Source: an uncultured Helicobacteraceae bacterium | Lineage (GTDB): Bacteria; Campylobacterota; Campylobacteria; Campylobacterales; Helicobacteraceae | NCBI GenBank assembly: GCA_934668765.1 | Contig: CAKUOH010000008.1 | Location: 1-64,000 of the forward strand | Length of the DNA stretch: 64,000 nucleotides | Direction of reading: 5' to 3' | Part shown: positions 8,467 through 16,178 of the stretch, piece after piece | Layout: every line of letters starts with the position of its first letter | Numbering within the stretch: the stretch's first letter is position 1 | Notes under the pieces: model-generated | What the model was told of the DNA's origin: nothing | Database searches by the model: none | Seen by the model: the letters and a program-made list of their open reading frames with translations, nothing else | Translations under genes and position numbers: made by a program

Positions 8467-9786
8467 ATGAAAGTAGAACTTTTATCCCCCGCAGGAAATT
8501 TAGAAAAACTAAAAATCGCCACTGCTTACGGCGCAGACGCACTTTATGGTGGTGTAAGTCATTATTCACTTCGCAATCGCGCAGGAAAAGATTTTAGCCC
8601 TGAATCTTTCGCACAGGGCGTAGAATACGCGCATAAAATGGGTAAGAAATTTTACATAACCATTAACGGCTTCCCATTTAATTCACAAATAAACTCACTA
8701 AAAAATCATATTGCAAAAATGCGTGATTTAGCCCCTGACGCCTTTATCGTAGCGACTTTGGGCGTTATGCGACTTTGCAAGGAAATCGCGCCGAGCGTCC
8801 CACTTCACATCTCCACACAAGCAAATGTGCTAAATGTGCTGGACGCGCAGGTGTTTTTTGATATGGGTGCAAAGCGCATTGTCGCGGCGCGCGAGATGAG
8901 CCTAAAAGATTTGCGTGAAATCAAAGCGCAGTTGCCACAGCTTGAAATTGAGATTTTTTGCCACGGCAGTATGTGTTTTGCGTTTTCTGGGCGTTGCCTA
9001 ATCTCTGCGCTTCAAAATGGGCGTGTGCCAAATCGCGGGAGTTGCGCAAATGACTGCCGATTCGACTATGAATATTTCGTGCGAGATAAAGAGAGCGATA
9101 AATTAGTTGCATTTGATGGAAACGAATTTTATGCTAAAAATCCCGATAATGGCACACTTATGCGACTGCAAGAGAGTGAATTTGGGACGCATATTTTTAA
9201 TGCAAAGGATTTGAATCTCTCTGCACATTTAGGCGAAATCCTTAAAAGTGGCGCAGTTGATGCGCTAAAAATCGAGGGACGCACGAAATCGCCCTACTAT
9301 ACGGCAATCACGGCGCGAACCTATCGAATGATAATCGATGATTTTTATAAAGGCGAATCGCGCCAAAATCTCTATGAATCCGAGCTAAACACGCTTAAAA
9401 ATCGCGGATTTAGCGATGGATATTTGGTGCGCCGTCCTTTTGAGCGACTTGATTCGCAGAATTTCAAAACCGCCATTAGCGAGGGGAGCTATCAAGTGAG
9501 TGCTGAAGTGCTAGAAAATGGTGCGTTTGCGATTTGCAAACACACAATTCGCGCAAGAGAGATAAAAGAGCTAATCGCACCTTTAAGTGCTGAAATCAAA
9601 TGTGGGCGAAGTGAAATAGGCGAGATTTACAAAGAAAATGACAAATATTTTGTCCGCTTTGATAAAATCATTTTAGAGGACGGCAGGGAATTAAATGAGA
9701 TTCATAGCGGCAATATCAATGCCTTTAAAATGCCGCTAAACACACCAAAATTTAGCTTTTTGCGTGAGTGCGTGTCGGCTATTTAG
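8467..9786 (+). CDS. U32 family peptidase / tRNA hydroxylation protein TrhP-like
   Basis: A 439-residue protein of the U32 family (YegQ/TrhP/PrtC group). Members were first described as collagenases; several are now tied to 5-hydroxyuridine formation in tRNA and to 23S rRNA modification. The N-terminal barrel begins with ELLSPAGNLEKLK. The U32 signature is EIFCHGSMCFAFSGRC, with further cysteines in GSCANDCR that fit an iron-sulfur site. The segment from about 340 to 439 matches the U32 C-terminal beta domain. The order after cheZ follows H. pylori. The exact substrate here is inferred from the family. Confidence 0.8.
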   Translation: MKVELLSPAGNLEKLKIATAYGADALYGGVSHYSLRNRAGKDFSPESFAQGVEYAHKMGKKFYITINGFPFNSQINSLKNHIAKMRDLAPDAFIVATLGVMRLCKEIAPSVPLHISTQANVLNVLDAQVFFDMGAKRIVAAREMSLKDLREIKAQLPQLEIEIFCHGSMCFAFSGRCLISALQNGRVPNRGSCANDCRFDYEYFVRDKESDKLVAFDGNEFYAKNPDNGTLMRLQESEFGTHIFNAKDLNLSAHLGEILKSGAVDALKIEGRTKSPYYTAITARTYRMIIDDFYKGESRQNLYESELNTLKNRGFSDGYLVRRPFERLDSQNFKTAISEGSYQVSAEVLENGAFAICKHTIRAREIKELIAPLSAEIKCGRSEIGEIYKENDKYFVRFDKIILEDGRELNEIHSGNINAFKMPLNTPKFSFLRECVSAI

Positions 9787-10152
9787 TATTTAGATTCGTG
9801 GAATCTAAATAAAATAAAGAAGTCGCCATTCTTTAAGCGAATCGAAAAATTCAAATTTTCCTACCAAAATTTTTGCATTTCTTAGCAAATTCAAAGTTTT
9901 TTTTATCTATAATTCTACCCGCCTGAGTGAAGCGGGTTTCTTTACACAAACATTGACAAGCCCGATGAAATATATTTTTAGATTCGCGTAGTCGTTTGTA
10001 TGTGTCGGTGTTTCTGTTTGATGGCGCGGTGCGTTCGTAGGATTTGCCGCCTACACAAATGCTTAGAATCTTATCGTTTGTATCCTTTAGGGGCTTAGAA
10101 GCGATTTTTAAGTAACGCTCACTTGGGTAAATCCACTTTGTAAGGCATAATT
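9787..10152. other. Gap with terminator and an unexplained GC-richer block
   Basis: This gap between the U32 gene and purD contains a terminator-like hairpin at 9917-9943. A GC-richer block from about 9950 to 10150 follows, with small hairpins such as GTAGG...CCTAC at 10037-10054. A minus-strand reading frame crosses it, but it runs far into purD antisense. I found no tRNA, tmRNA, SRP RNA or RNase P signature. The block is left unassigned. Confidence 0.4.
9917..9943 (+). terminator. Rho-independent terminator-like hairpin
   Basis: ACCCGC, a nine-base loop and GCGGGT, then TTCTTT. It could end transcription from the U32 peptidase gene, 130 bases after its stop codon. Confidence 0.5.
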
Positions 10153-11424
10153 TTGAAAATCTTAATAGTTGGTAGCGGTGGGCGCGAATATAGCATTGCA
10201 TTAGCCCTAAAAAATGACAGCCGCGTGGGGCAAATCTACTTTGCAAACGGCAATGGCGCAAGTGCGAATCTTGGCGAAAATATCCACGCAAAAGGCAATA
10301 AAGAAATCGTTGATTTTTGCGTGAATAAGGGCGTGAATCTTGTGATAGTAGGACCAGAGCAGCCTTTGATTGAGGGATTAAGCGATGAATTACGCGAATC
10401 AAAAATCCCCGTTTTTGCGCCTAGCAAGGTAGCTGCGAAGCTAGAAGGCTCAAAGATTTTTATGAAAAATCTGCTTAAAAAATACAGCATTCCCACAGCG
10501 CGATTTATTACTAGTGGCGATAAGGACGAGCTTTTTGGCTTTATTGATTCAAATCATTTTAGCAAAATCGTCATCAAAGCGGACGGCTTATGCGCGGGAA
10601 AAGGCGTCCTAATCGTAGATTCCAAGCCCGAAGCAAAGCAGATTGTAGAGTCAATGTTAAGCGGGGAGCGATTCGGCGAGGCGGGTAGGCGAATAGTAAT
10701 CGAAGAATTTTTGGAGGGCTTTGAATTAAGCGTGTTTGCGGTTTGTGATGGAAAGGACTTTGTGATTTTGCCTACCGCACAAGACCACAAGCGACTTTTG
10801 GACGATGATTTAGGACCAAATACGGGCGGTATGGGCGCGTATTCGCCCACGCCACAATGCGATTTAGCATTGCTAGAAAAAATCAAAGCACGAATTATTG
10901 CGCCCACTTTGGAGGCGATGAAGTGTGAGGGCGCGGAGTTTTGCGGGGTGCTATTTTGCGGGATTATGGTAAGCGGTGGTGAGCCTTTTGTGTTAGAATT
11001 TAATGTCCGCTTTGGCGACCCTGAATGCGAGGTGATTTTGCCTTTGCTAAAAACGCCACTGCTAGATATTTTGGAAGCGGCGGTGGAACAAAGGCTTGGC
11101 GATTTAAAGGTGGAGATTTTGGATAAAGCTTGCGTGGGCGTGGTTATGGCAAGTGAAAATTACCCATATAGCGCAAGTCCCGCGCAAATTATCACAATGC
11201 AAAAGGGTTTAAATTGCACTTCAAATTTGAAAAATCACATTTCATTTGCGGGGGTTAGCGATGAAAATGGTGTTTTAAATGCAAGTGGTGGGCGTGTTTT
11301 GATAAGTGTAGGAATCGGCGATAATCTAAAAGAAGCGCAGGAAAATGCCTATAATTTGGCAGGACAGATTAGCTTTAAGGGCGCAAAAATGCGCAAAGAC
11401 ATTGCAAATAAGGCGTTTGTGTGA
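10153..11424 (+). CDS. purD: Phosphoribosylamine-glycine ligase
   Basis: A 423-residue ATP-grasp enzyme that joins 5-phosphoribosylamine and glycine to give GAR in purine synthesis. The N-terminal Rossmann-like start is KILIVGSGGREYSIA. GPEQPL, KADGLCAGKGV and the ATP-grasp metal-binding RFGDPE near residue 290 are all intact. The start is TTG at 10153 with TAAGG upstream; no in-frame ATG lies before the conserved MKILIVG block. Length is normal. The next gene, tatC, begins 57 bases on, after a short CTCGCAATGACGG repeat remnant. Confidence 0.95.
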   Translation: MKILIVGSGGREYSIALALKNDSRVGQIYFANGNGASANLGENIHAKGNKEIVDFCVNKGVNLVIVGPEQPLIEGLSDELRESKIPVFAPSKVAAKLEGSKIFMKNLLKKYSIPTARFITSGDKDELFGFIDSNHFSKIVIKADGLCAGKGVLIVDSKPEAKQIVESMLSGERFGEAGRRIVIEEFLEGFELSVFAVCDGKDFVILPTAQDHKRLLDDDLGPNTGGMGAYSPTPQCDLALLEKIKARIIAPTLEAMKCEGAEFCGVLFCGIMVSGGEPFVLEFNVRFGDPECEVILPLLKTPLLDILEAAVEQRLGDLKVEILDKACVGVVMASENYPYSASPAQIITMQKGLNCTSNLKNHISFAGVSDENGVLNASGGRVLISVGIGDNLKEAQENAYNLAGQISFKGAKMRKDIANKAFV

Positions 11425-11481
11425 TAAATCAAAGATTTGCAAAATCTCGCAATGACGGCACGATATTAAGGATTATAAATA

Positions 11482-12210
11482 ATGCTTGAAGATTTGAAAC
11501 CCCATTTGATAGACTTACGCAAACGGCTTGTAACCTCCGTATTTGCGCTAATTGTGGCGTTTGCGATTTGTTTTAGCTTTAATGAAGCGATTTTAGGTTG
11601 GATGTTAGAGCCGCTTATAAAAGTCCTTCCCACAGGCTCAAAGCCTGTATTTTTGCAAGTGGGCGAAGCGTTTCTCACAGCTATCAAAGTCTCATTTTTT
11701 GCCGCAATCATTCTTGCTTTGCCCATCATCTTTTGGCAAATCTGGCTTTTTATCGCCCCCGGGCTTTATTCAAACGAAAAAAAACTCATTTTGCCTTTTG
11801 TGCTTTTTGGGACGATTATGTTTTTAAGCGGTGCGCTATTTGCCTACTACATAGTTTTTCCGCTTGGGCTAGATTATCTTATCAATTTTGGCAACTCAAA
11901 AGACTTTGTCGCAACGCCTAGCATAGGCTATTACACGGGATTTTTTGCCAAAGTGATGATAGGCTTTGGAATCGCCTTTGAATTGCCTGTGGTATGCTTT
12001 TTTCTAGCCAAACTAGGGCTAATTAGCGACAAAACGCTAATTGGCTTTTTTCGTGTGGCAATCGTGCTAATCTTTATCCTAGCGGCATTTCTAACCCCAC
12101 CTGATGTTATCACGCAGTTTTTGATGGCAATCCCGCTAATTTTGCTGTATGGCATATCCATAATCATCGTCCGCTTTGTGAATCCCGAGCCAAAAGACAA
12201 TGATGAGTGA
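11482..12210 (+). CDS. tatC: Sec-independent translocase subunit TatC
   Basis: A 242-residue inner-membrane protein with six predicted membrane segments. It forms the twin-arginine signal receptor of the Tat pathway, which exports folded proteins. The N-terminal LEDLKPHLIDLRKRL block and the first periplasmic loop segment LPTGSKPVFLQVGEAF are typical TatC. The MfrA protein at 61.4 kb, with its RRSFLK signal, is a likely client. It overlaps queA slightly. tatB is not in the window upstream, where purD lies instead. Confidence 0.93.
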   Translation: MLEDLKPHLIDLRKRLVTSVFALIVAFAICFSFNEAILGWMLEPLIKVLPTGSKPVFLQVGEAFLTAIKVSFFAAIILALPIIFWQIWLFIAPGLYSNEKKLILPFVLFGTIMFLSGALFAYYIVFPLGLDYLINFGNSKDFVATPSIGYYTGFFAKVMIGFGIAFELPVVCFFLAKLGLISDKTLIGFFRVAIVLIFILAAFLTPPDVITQFLMAIPLILLYGISIIIVRFVNPEPKDNDE

Positions 12211-13339
12211 TTTTGCATCCAAAGATTTGACGAATCTTAATGATTTGGCACGGCTTAAAAATTTAGAAAGCTATGATTATGCGCTAGATTCAAGCCTAAT
12301 TGCTAGTAAGCCCACAATGCCAAAGAGTGCAGCAAAACTGCTAGTCTATGATAGACAAAGCGATTCTATCACGCACACGACTTTTGCGCGAATCTGGGAC
12401 TTTATCCCGCAAGAATGCCTAATCGTGCTAAATGATACAAAAGTCATTCGTGCTAGAATTTATGGTAAAAAGTTAAGCATAGCGCAAACAAATGGCACAA
12501 AAGGCGCAAAAATCGAGCTTTTATATCACAAATATTTGGGCGAATCTAGCGGTAAATCTAGCGCAGATTCGTGGCATAGATTTTTGGTGCAGATTCGTGG
12601 TAAAGTCAAAGTGGGTGATTGTATAATTTTTAGCGATGGCATTGTGGCAAAAGTGCGCAAATTGCGTGAAAATGGACTGCGTGAAGTAGAATTTTATCGC
12701 AATGATGAGATTTTAGATGAACGCGCGATTTTGGATTTTTTGCAGACACACGGGCATATTCCACTACCGCCTTATATCAAACGAAGCGACAATAAAGCCG
12801 ATTCAGGCGACTACCAAAGCATTTTTGCTAAAAATATCGGCTCAATCGCCGCGCCCACCGCGAGTTTGCATTTTAGCGATAGCGATAAAAGCGAGATTGC
12901 AAAGCGTCCGCATTGCTTTGTGAGTTTGCATATCGGGGCTGGGACATTTTTTGCTGTCGAATCCGCTGATATTACCGCGCATAAAATGCACAGCGAGAGT
13001 TTTTTTGTGGCGCAGGATACGGCAAATATAATTAGAAATGCAAATGAGATTTTGTGTGTGGGGACTAGTGCGACAAGATGCGTGGAATATTTAGCGCAAA
13101 ATTTTCAAATTTCTAGTAAAAATGATGATTTTTGTGGCGAATGCGATATGTTTATAAATCCGCTAAATCCACCGCGCAAAACTTCGCATATTTTGACTAA
13201 TTTTCACTTGCCAAAATCCACGCTGATTATGCTTGTAGCGGGATTTATAGGATTGCCTAAAACGCTTGAAATCTATCAAATTGCACAAGATTTGAGATAT
13301 AGATTTTACTCTTATGGCGATGCTATGCTGATATTGTGA
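12200..13339 (+). CDS. queA: tRNA preQ1(34) S-adenosylmethionine ribosyltransferase-isomerase
   Basis: QueA transfers and isomerises the ribose of S-adenosylmethionine onto preQ1 in tRNA, giving epoxyqueuosine. The protein is about 379 residues, slightly long because of a Ser/Gly-rich loop near 115. Conserved blocks include LLVYDR, VLNDTKVIRAR, GHIPLPPYIKR, GSIAAPTASLHF and THxGAGTF-like HIGAGTFFAVES. NFHLPKSTLIMLV closes the protein. Two ATGs stand together at 12200 and 12203; both overlap the tatC end, so translation is probably coupled. Confidence 0.93.
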   Translation: MMSDFASKDLTNLNDLARLKNLESYDYALDSSLIASKPTMPKSAAKLLVYDRQSDSITHTTFARIWDFIPQECLIVLNDTKVIRARIYGKKLSIAQTNGTKGAKIELLYHKYLGESSGKSSADSWHRFLVQIRGKVKVGDCIIFSDGIVAKVRKLRENGLREVEFYRNDEILDERAILDFLQTHGHIPLPPYIKRSDNKADSGDYQSIFAKNIGSIAAPTASLHFSDSDKSEIAKRPHCFVSLHIGAGTFFAVESADITAHKMHSESFFVAQDTANIIRNANEILCVGTSATRCVEYLAQNFQISSKNDDFCGECDMFINPLNPPRKTSHILTNFHLPKSTLIMLVAGFIGLPKTLEIYQIAQDLRYRFYSYGDAMLIL

Positions 13340-13348
13340 GACATTCTT

Positions 13349-13936
13349 ATGAAAAAAAATACAAGTAATTTGCTAAAAACCCACGCAAAAGATTTTGAAA
13401 TTTTTTGTGATGAATTGCTTAAATGGAGCAAAACGCACAATATCACAGGCTATAAAACCCACACAGATATTATGCAAAATATTAGCGATTCTATCGAACC
13501 TATGGAGTTTATAGATGATTTTAAAATCGCGCTTGATATTGGAAGCGGCTGTGGATTTCCTGCGATTCCACTAGCGATTTGCAATGATGATAAGAATTTT
13601 ATTTTGGTTGAATCAAATACAAAAAAAGCAAGTTTTTTGAAAATAATTGCGCTAAATTTGGGCTTAAAAAATGTAGCGATTTTAAGGGAGCGCGTTGAGT
13701 GCATAAAATCAACGCCAAAGGTTGATTTAATCACTTCTCGTGCAGTGGATAAAGCGCAAAATATCATTAAAATATCCGCGCATTTATTGTCAAATAATGG
13801 ATATTTTTTGCTATATAAAAGCGCGAATGAATTTAGCGATAGCATTAAAAATGAATTGCGAATCTATGAATCTAAAAATGCAAAAATATTTTATTTTTAT
13901 AAGTCTAAAAACGAAGCATTAAAAATCTATAAGTGA
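13349..13936 (+). CDS. rsmG: 16S rRNA (guanine527-N7)-methyltransferase
   Basis: A 195-residue Rossmann-fold methyltransferase that uses S-adenosylmethionine to methylate G527 of 16S rRNA (also called GidB). The SAM-binding loop LDIGSGCGFPAIPLA spans residues 62-76. LVESNTKKASFL and LITSRAVDKA follow as in RsmG. It is at the short end of the family. It sits directly after queA, the order I recall for H. pylori, and its stop overlaps the next small gene. Confidence 0.9.
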   Translation: MKKNTSNLLKTHAKDFEIFCDELLKWSKTHNITGYKTHTDIMQNISDSIEPMEFIDDFKIALDIGSGCGFPAIPLAICNDDKNFILVESNTKKASFLKIIALNLGLKNVAILRERVECIKSTPKVDLITSRAVDKAQNIIKISAHLLSNNGYFLLYKSANEFSDSIKNELRIYESKNAKIFYFYKSKNEALKIYK

Positions 13937-13944
13937 GGGATAAA

Positions 13945-14154
13945 GTGGCAAAAATACTAATCTTTGTGGCAATCATCGTGGCGGTATATGTTTTATTTTT
14001 TCGCAAAAAATCCGTGCGAAACGATTTACCAAAAAATGACGAAGTTTCCTTTGAAATGGTAGAATGCGCCACCTGCGGGACTTATAGCGCAAAAGATGAG
14101 GCAATCAAAAAGGGCGATAAATACTTTTGCAGCACGAAATGCTTGGAGGCTTAA
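13945..14154 (+). CDS. Small membrane-anchored PP0621-like protein
   Basis: A protein of about 69 residues with one N-terminal membrane segment (ILIFVAIIVAVYVLFF) and a short soluble tail. The tail carries CATCG and a later Cys (FCSTKC), a likely metal-binding cluster as in PP0621-family proteins. I prefer the GTG at 13945 because GAGGG lies eight bases before it; an upstream GTG at 13933 overlaps the rsmG stop. Function unknown. Its position at the end of tatC-queA-rsmG suggests co-transcription. Confidence 0.7.
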   Translation: MAKILIFVAIIVAVYVLFFRKKSVRNDLPKNDEVSFEMVECATCGTYSAKDEAIKKGDKYFCSTKCLEA

Positions 14155-14191
14155 AAGTGCAACATTTTATTTAAGATTCGCGTTAAAATCC

Positions 14192-14280
14192 CGTCATTGC
14201 AAGACTTTGCAAACGCCGAAGCAATCCAAAAAGAATCGTCATTGCGAGATTTGCAGAGCAAGTCGTGGCAATCTACACAA
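14192..14280. repeat. Two CATTGCGAG-family repeats in tandem
   Basis: CCGTCATTGCAAGACTTTGC...GCCGAAGCAATCC is followed at once by TCGTCATTGCGAGATTTGC...GTCGTGGCAATC. Both are in the same orientation, each with a CATTGC head and a GCAATC tail. Confidence 0.75.
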
Positions 14281-14284
14281 ACCC

Positions 14285-14990
14285 CTAATATCCCTTTTCA
14301 TTAAGTTTTTTATATTCATCACAGCCATCTTGCTCCCCTAAATCACAAGCTATACCATATAATTCTTTTGCTTTTTGTATATTTTTCTTTACAACTACGC
14401 CATAGTGATAAAATCCACCTACCATAGCGCAACCACGACCAAATTTTAAATCACAGGATTTAGCATAAAATGTTAGTGAGTTTTTTAAATCCTTTTCAAC
14501 GCCTTTGCCTTCAAAATATGCCCAATCAACAGCAAGACACCCTTCGCCATCTTCCAAATCACAAGCCTTTTTATAGTATTGAAATGCTTTATCATCGCTT
14601 TCCCTAACGCCCTTACCATTATGATAGTAAATCTCCTAGCCAATAACAGCTTATTTTCATGCCTTCAACAATAGGAACTTTGGGACCCATTTTACCGTTT
14701 ATGAGATCTAATGCAAAGCTGTCCTTACTATTTGCTTTATCACATACTAACTCATAGCATTTTTTAGATTCGCTATATTGCTTTTGCTCACGGTATAATG
14801 CTCCAACTACCCGACAAGCAGCATAATTTTCAGATTCGCATTGCCTATCAAAGTGATTGATACAGTAGCTTAAACTTTCATTGCCACAAAATATTTTTTG
14901 CGAAAAATTATCACCTAAAATTTGCGCAAAATTATCACCTGCAAACCCACTTACAATCATAGCACACGCTAATAATATTATCCTTTTCAT
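14285..14990 (-). pseudogene. Frameshifted Sel1-repeat, cysteine-rich secreted protein (Hcp-like)
   Basis: The 5' part starts at 14990 (MKRIILLACAM, signal peptide, ribosome site AAGGGAC) and holds cysteine-paired repeats such as CINHFDRQC and CYELVC. It ends early at about 14619. The 3' part (14285-14557, extendable upstream) reads YHNGKGVRE, CDLEDGEGC, YAKSCDLKFGRGC and YGIACDLGEQDGC. These are the Sel1-like repeats with spaced cysteines of Helicobacter cysteine-rich (Hcp) proteins. The two join if two bases are restored near 14630, in GATTTACTATCATAATGG. I therefore call a recent frameshift. A sequencing error is possible. Confidence 0.75.
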
Positions 14991-15095
14991 TTTAATGTCC
15001 CTTTTTGACTTAATTTTTATAAGCAAAATTATATTTGCCCCCTCTTAAGAAAATCTTAAAGAAAAAATGGGAATTTTTTAAAGGCTCAATTTAAC

Positions 15096-15509
15096 TTATT
15101 TGGTTAGATTTTTTAGCTTACCAAAATCATCTGGCAAAAATCTAAGCTCATTGCGAATAAGATTTAAACTCTTTAAATTTGTCATTTTGCAAATATCATC
15201 GGATAGATATGACAACCCTGAATCAACTTTATTTTCTAAAATAATATGCTTGTCGCCATTGTTTATATATAAATCTATGAAACCTTTTTCATCTAATTCT
15301 TTGTCGATGATATAGCATTCTTTTTCCACTTGGGCATTTTTTGTATTACCAAACCATTGACTTAAATTTTCATCGTTACCGCAATCTTTGAGCTTTAAAG
15401 TTTCCAAAAATAACCGCAAAAACAAATCATCTTGGTAATGCGCTCCATTTGTATCTAAAAACGAATGTAAAATTCTCGTGTGTAATTTTGCCTCATCTTT
15501 TGATAACAA
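15096..15509 (-). pseudogene. Chimera: PD-(D/E)XK nuclease N-terminal half joined to a leucine-rich-repeat fragment
   Basis: The first 97 residues (TTG start at 15509) match the N-terminal half of a PD-(D/E)XK superfamily protein: LHTRILHSFLDTNGAHYQDD, then GFIDLYINN and HIILENK, the D...ExK catalytic core. Right after ENKVDSG the sequence turns into leucine-rich repeats (LSYLSDDICKMTNLKSLNL, LRFLPDDFGKLKNL) and stops. The expected continuation (GDKQIAKYI...) is absent here but present on the other strand at 28487. I read this as a broken gene created by recombination at 15216-15218. Confidence 0.7.
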
Positions 15510-15610
15510 ATCACTAGCAATGGATTATAATCGTTGTTCCCCCTTATCAAAAGCTCGTTTTGCCGCTTTTAAAGCACAAAGTTAAGCACTTTTTTTAAAA
15601 AAACAAAAAG

Positions 15611-16150
15611 CTAGTTTAGCAAATGATTAGCATTTTTTATCAAATACACGATTCCAAATTCGCTAAAAAAATCATTTGCTTTGAGCGAATCTATAATCCT
15701 ATCATTTTGTCCCAAAATCACCACGATTTCTACGCCCTTTGAGCGCAAAAATATCAAATCATCGCCTTTAAATTCATATCGCAGACATTGTTCTAAAATG
15801 CGCGAATCTAGCGATTCAATCTCACGCAAATAAATCTCATCGCCCTTTTTAAGCCCGATATTTTTATAAAATGCTTTCATATAAAGTGCTTTATTTTTAG
15901 CAAACGCCCTAATTTGCGCGTCCTTAAAAGACGAATCCTTGTCATTAAAAAATGCAGGGGATAGCAAAATCACACGATTGATTCGCCTATCATTTTTAAG
16001 CGAATCTAACGCGAATCGCACCGCCTTTTGCGCTCCATAGCTAAAACCGCAAATATTATAAGGATTTGCACTAAAATAGCCCAAATCACGCAGAATTTTC
16101 TCAAAGATTCGCACTTCATCTTTAAATCCAAATCCACCAAAAAATTTCAT
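15611..16150 (-). CDS. bioV: Pimeloyl-ACP methyl ester esterase BioV
   Basis: A 179-residue alpha/beta hydrolase matching BioV, the Helicobacter enzyme that removes the methyl ester from pimeloyl-ACP to start biotin synthesis (the role of BioH elsewhere). The N terminus MKFFGGFGFKDE is characteristic. The nucleophile elbow is GFSYG with Ser37, QNDRI gives the likely acid, and NANH gives His176 at the C terminus. It is short, as is usual for BioV. It lies 28 bases after the FtsH-like gene on the same strand. No other bio gene is in the window. Confidence 0.85.
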   Translation of the reverse strand: MKFFGGFGFKDEVRIFEKILRDLGYFSANPYNICGFSYGAQKAVRFALDSLKNDRRINRVILLSPAFFNDKDSSFKDAQIRAFAKNKALYMKAFYKNIGLKKGDEIYLREIESLDSRILEQCLRYEFKGDDLIFLRSKGVEIVVILGQNDRIIDSLKANDFFSEFGIVYLIKNANHLLN

Positions 16151-16178
16151 CTTAATCCACGCAACGCCACAGATTCGC

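Noticed and set aside
9900..10150. tmRNA, SRP RNA or RNase P RNA
   Set aside because: No tRNA-like ends, tag frame, or conserved RNase P or SRP core words were found.
9851..10402. A 183-residue minus-strand frame
   Set aside because: Half of it is antisense to the conserved start of purD. The remainder has no recognisable family, so I list the block as unexplained instead.
10554..10907. A 117-residue frame antisense to purD
   Set aside because: It is a shadow of a well-conserved enzyme gene with no independent signal.
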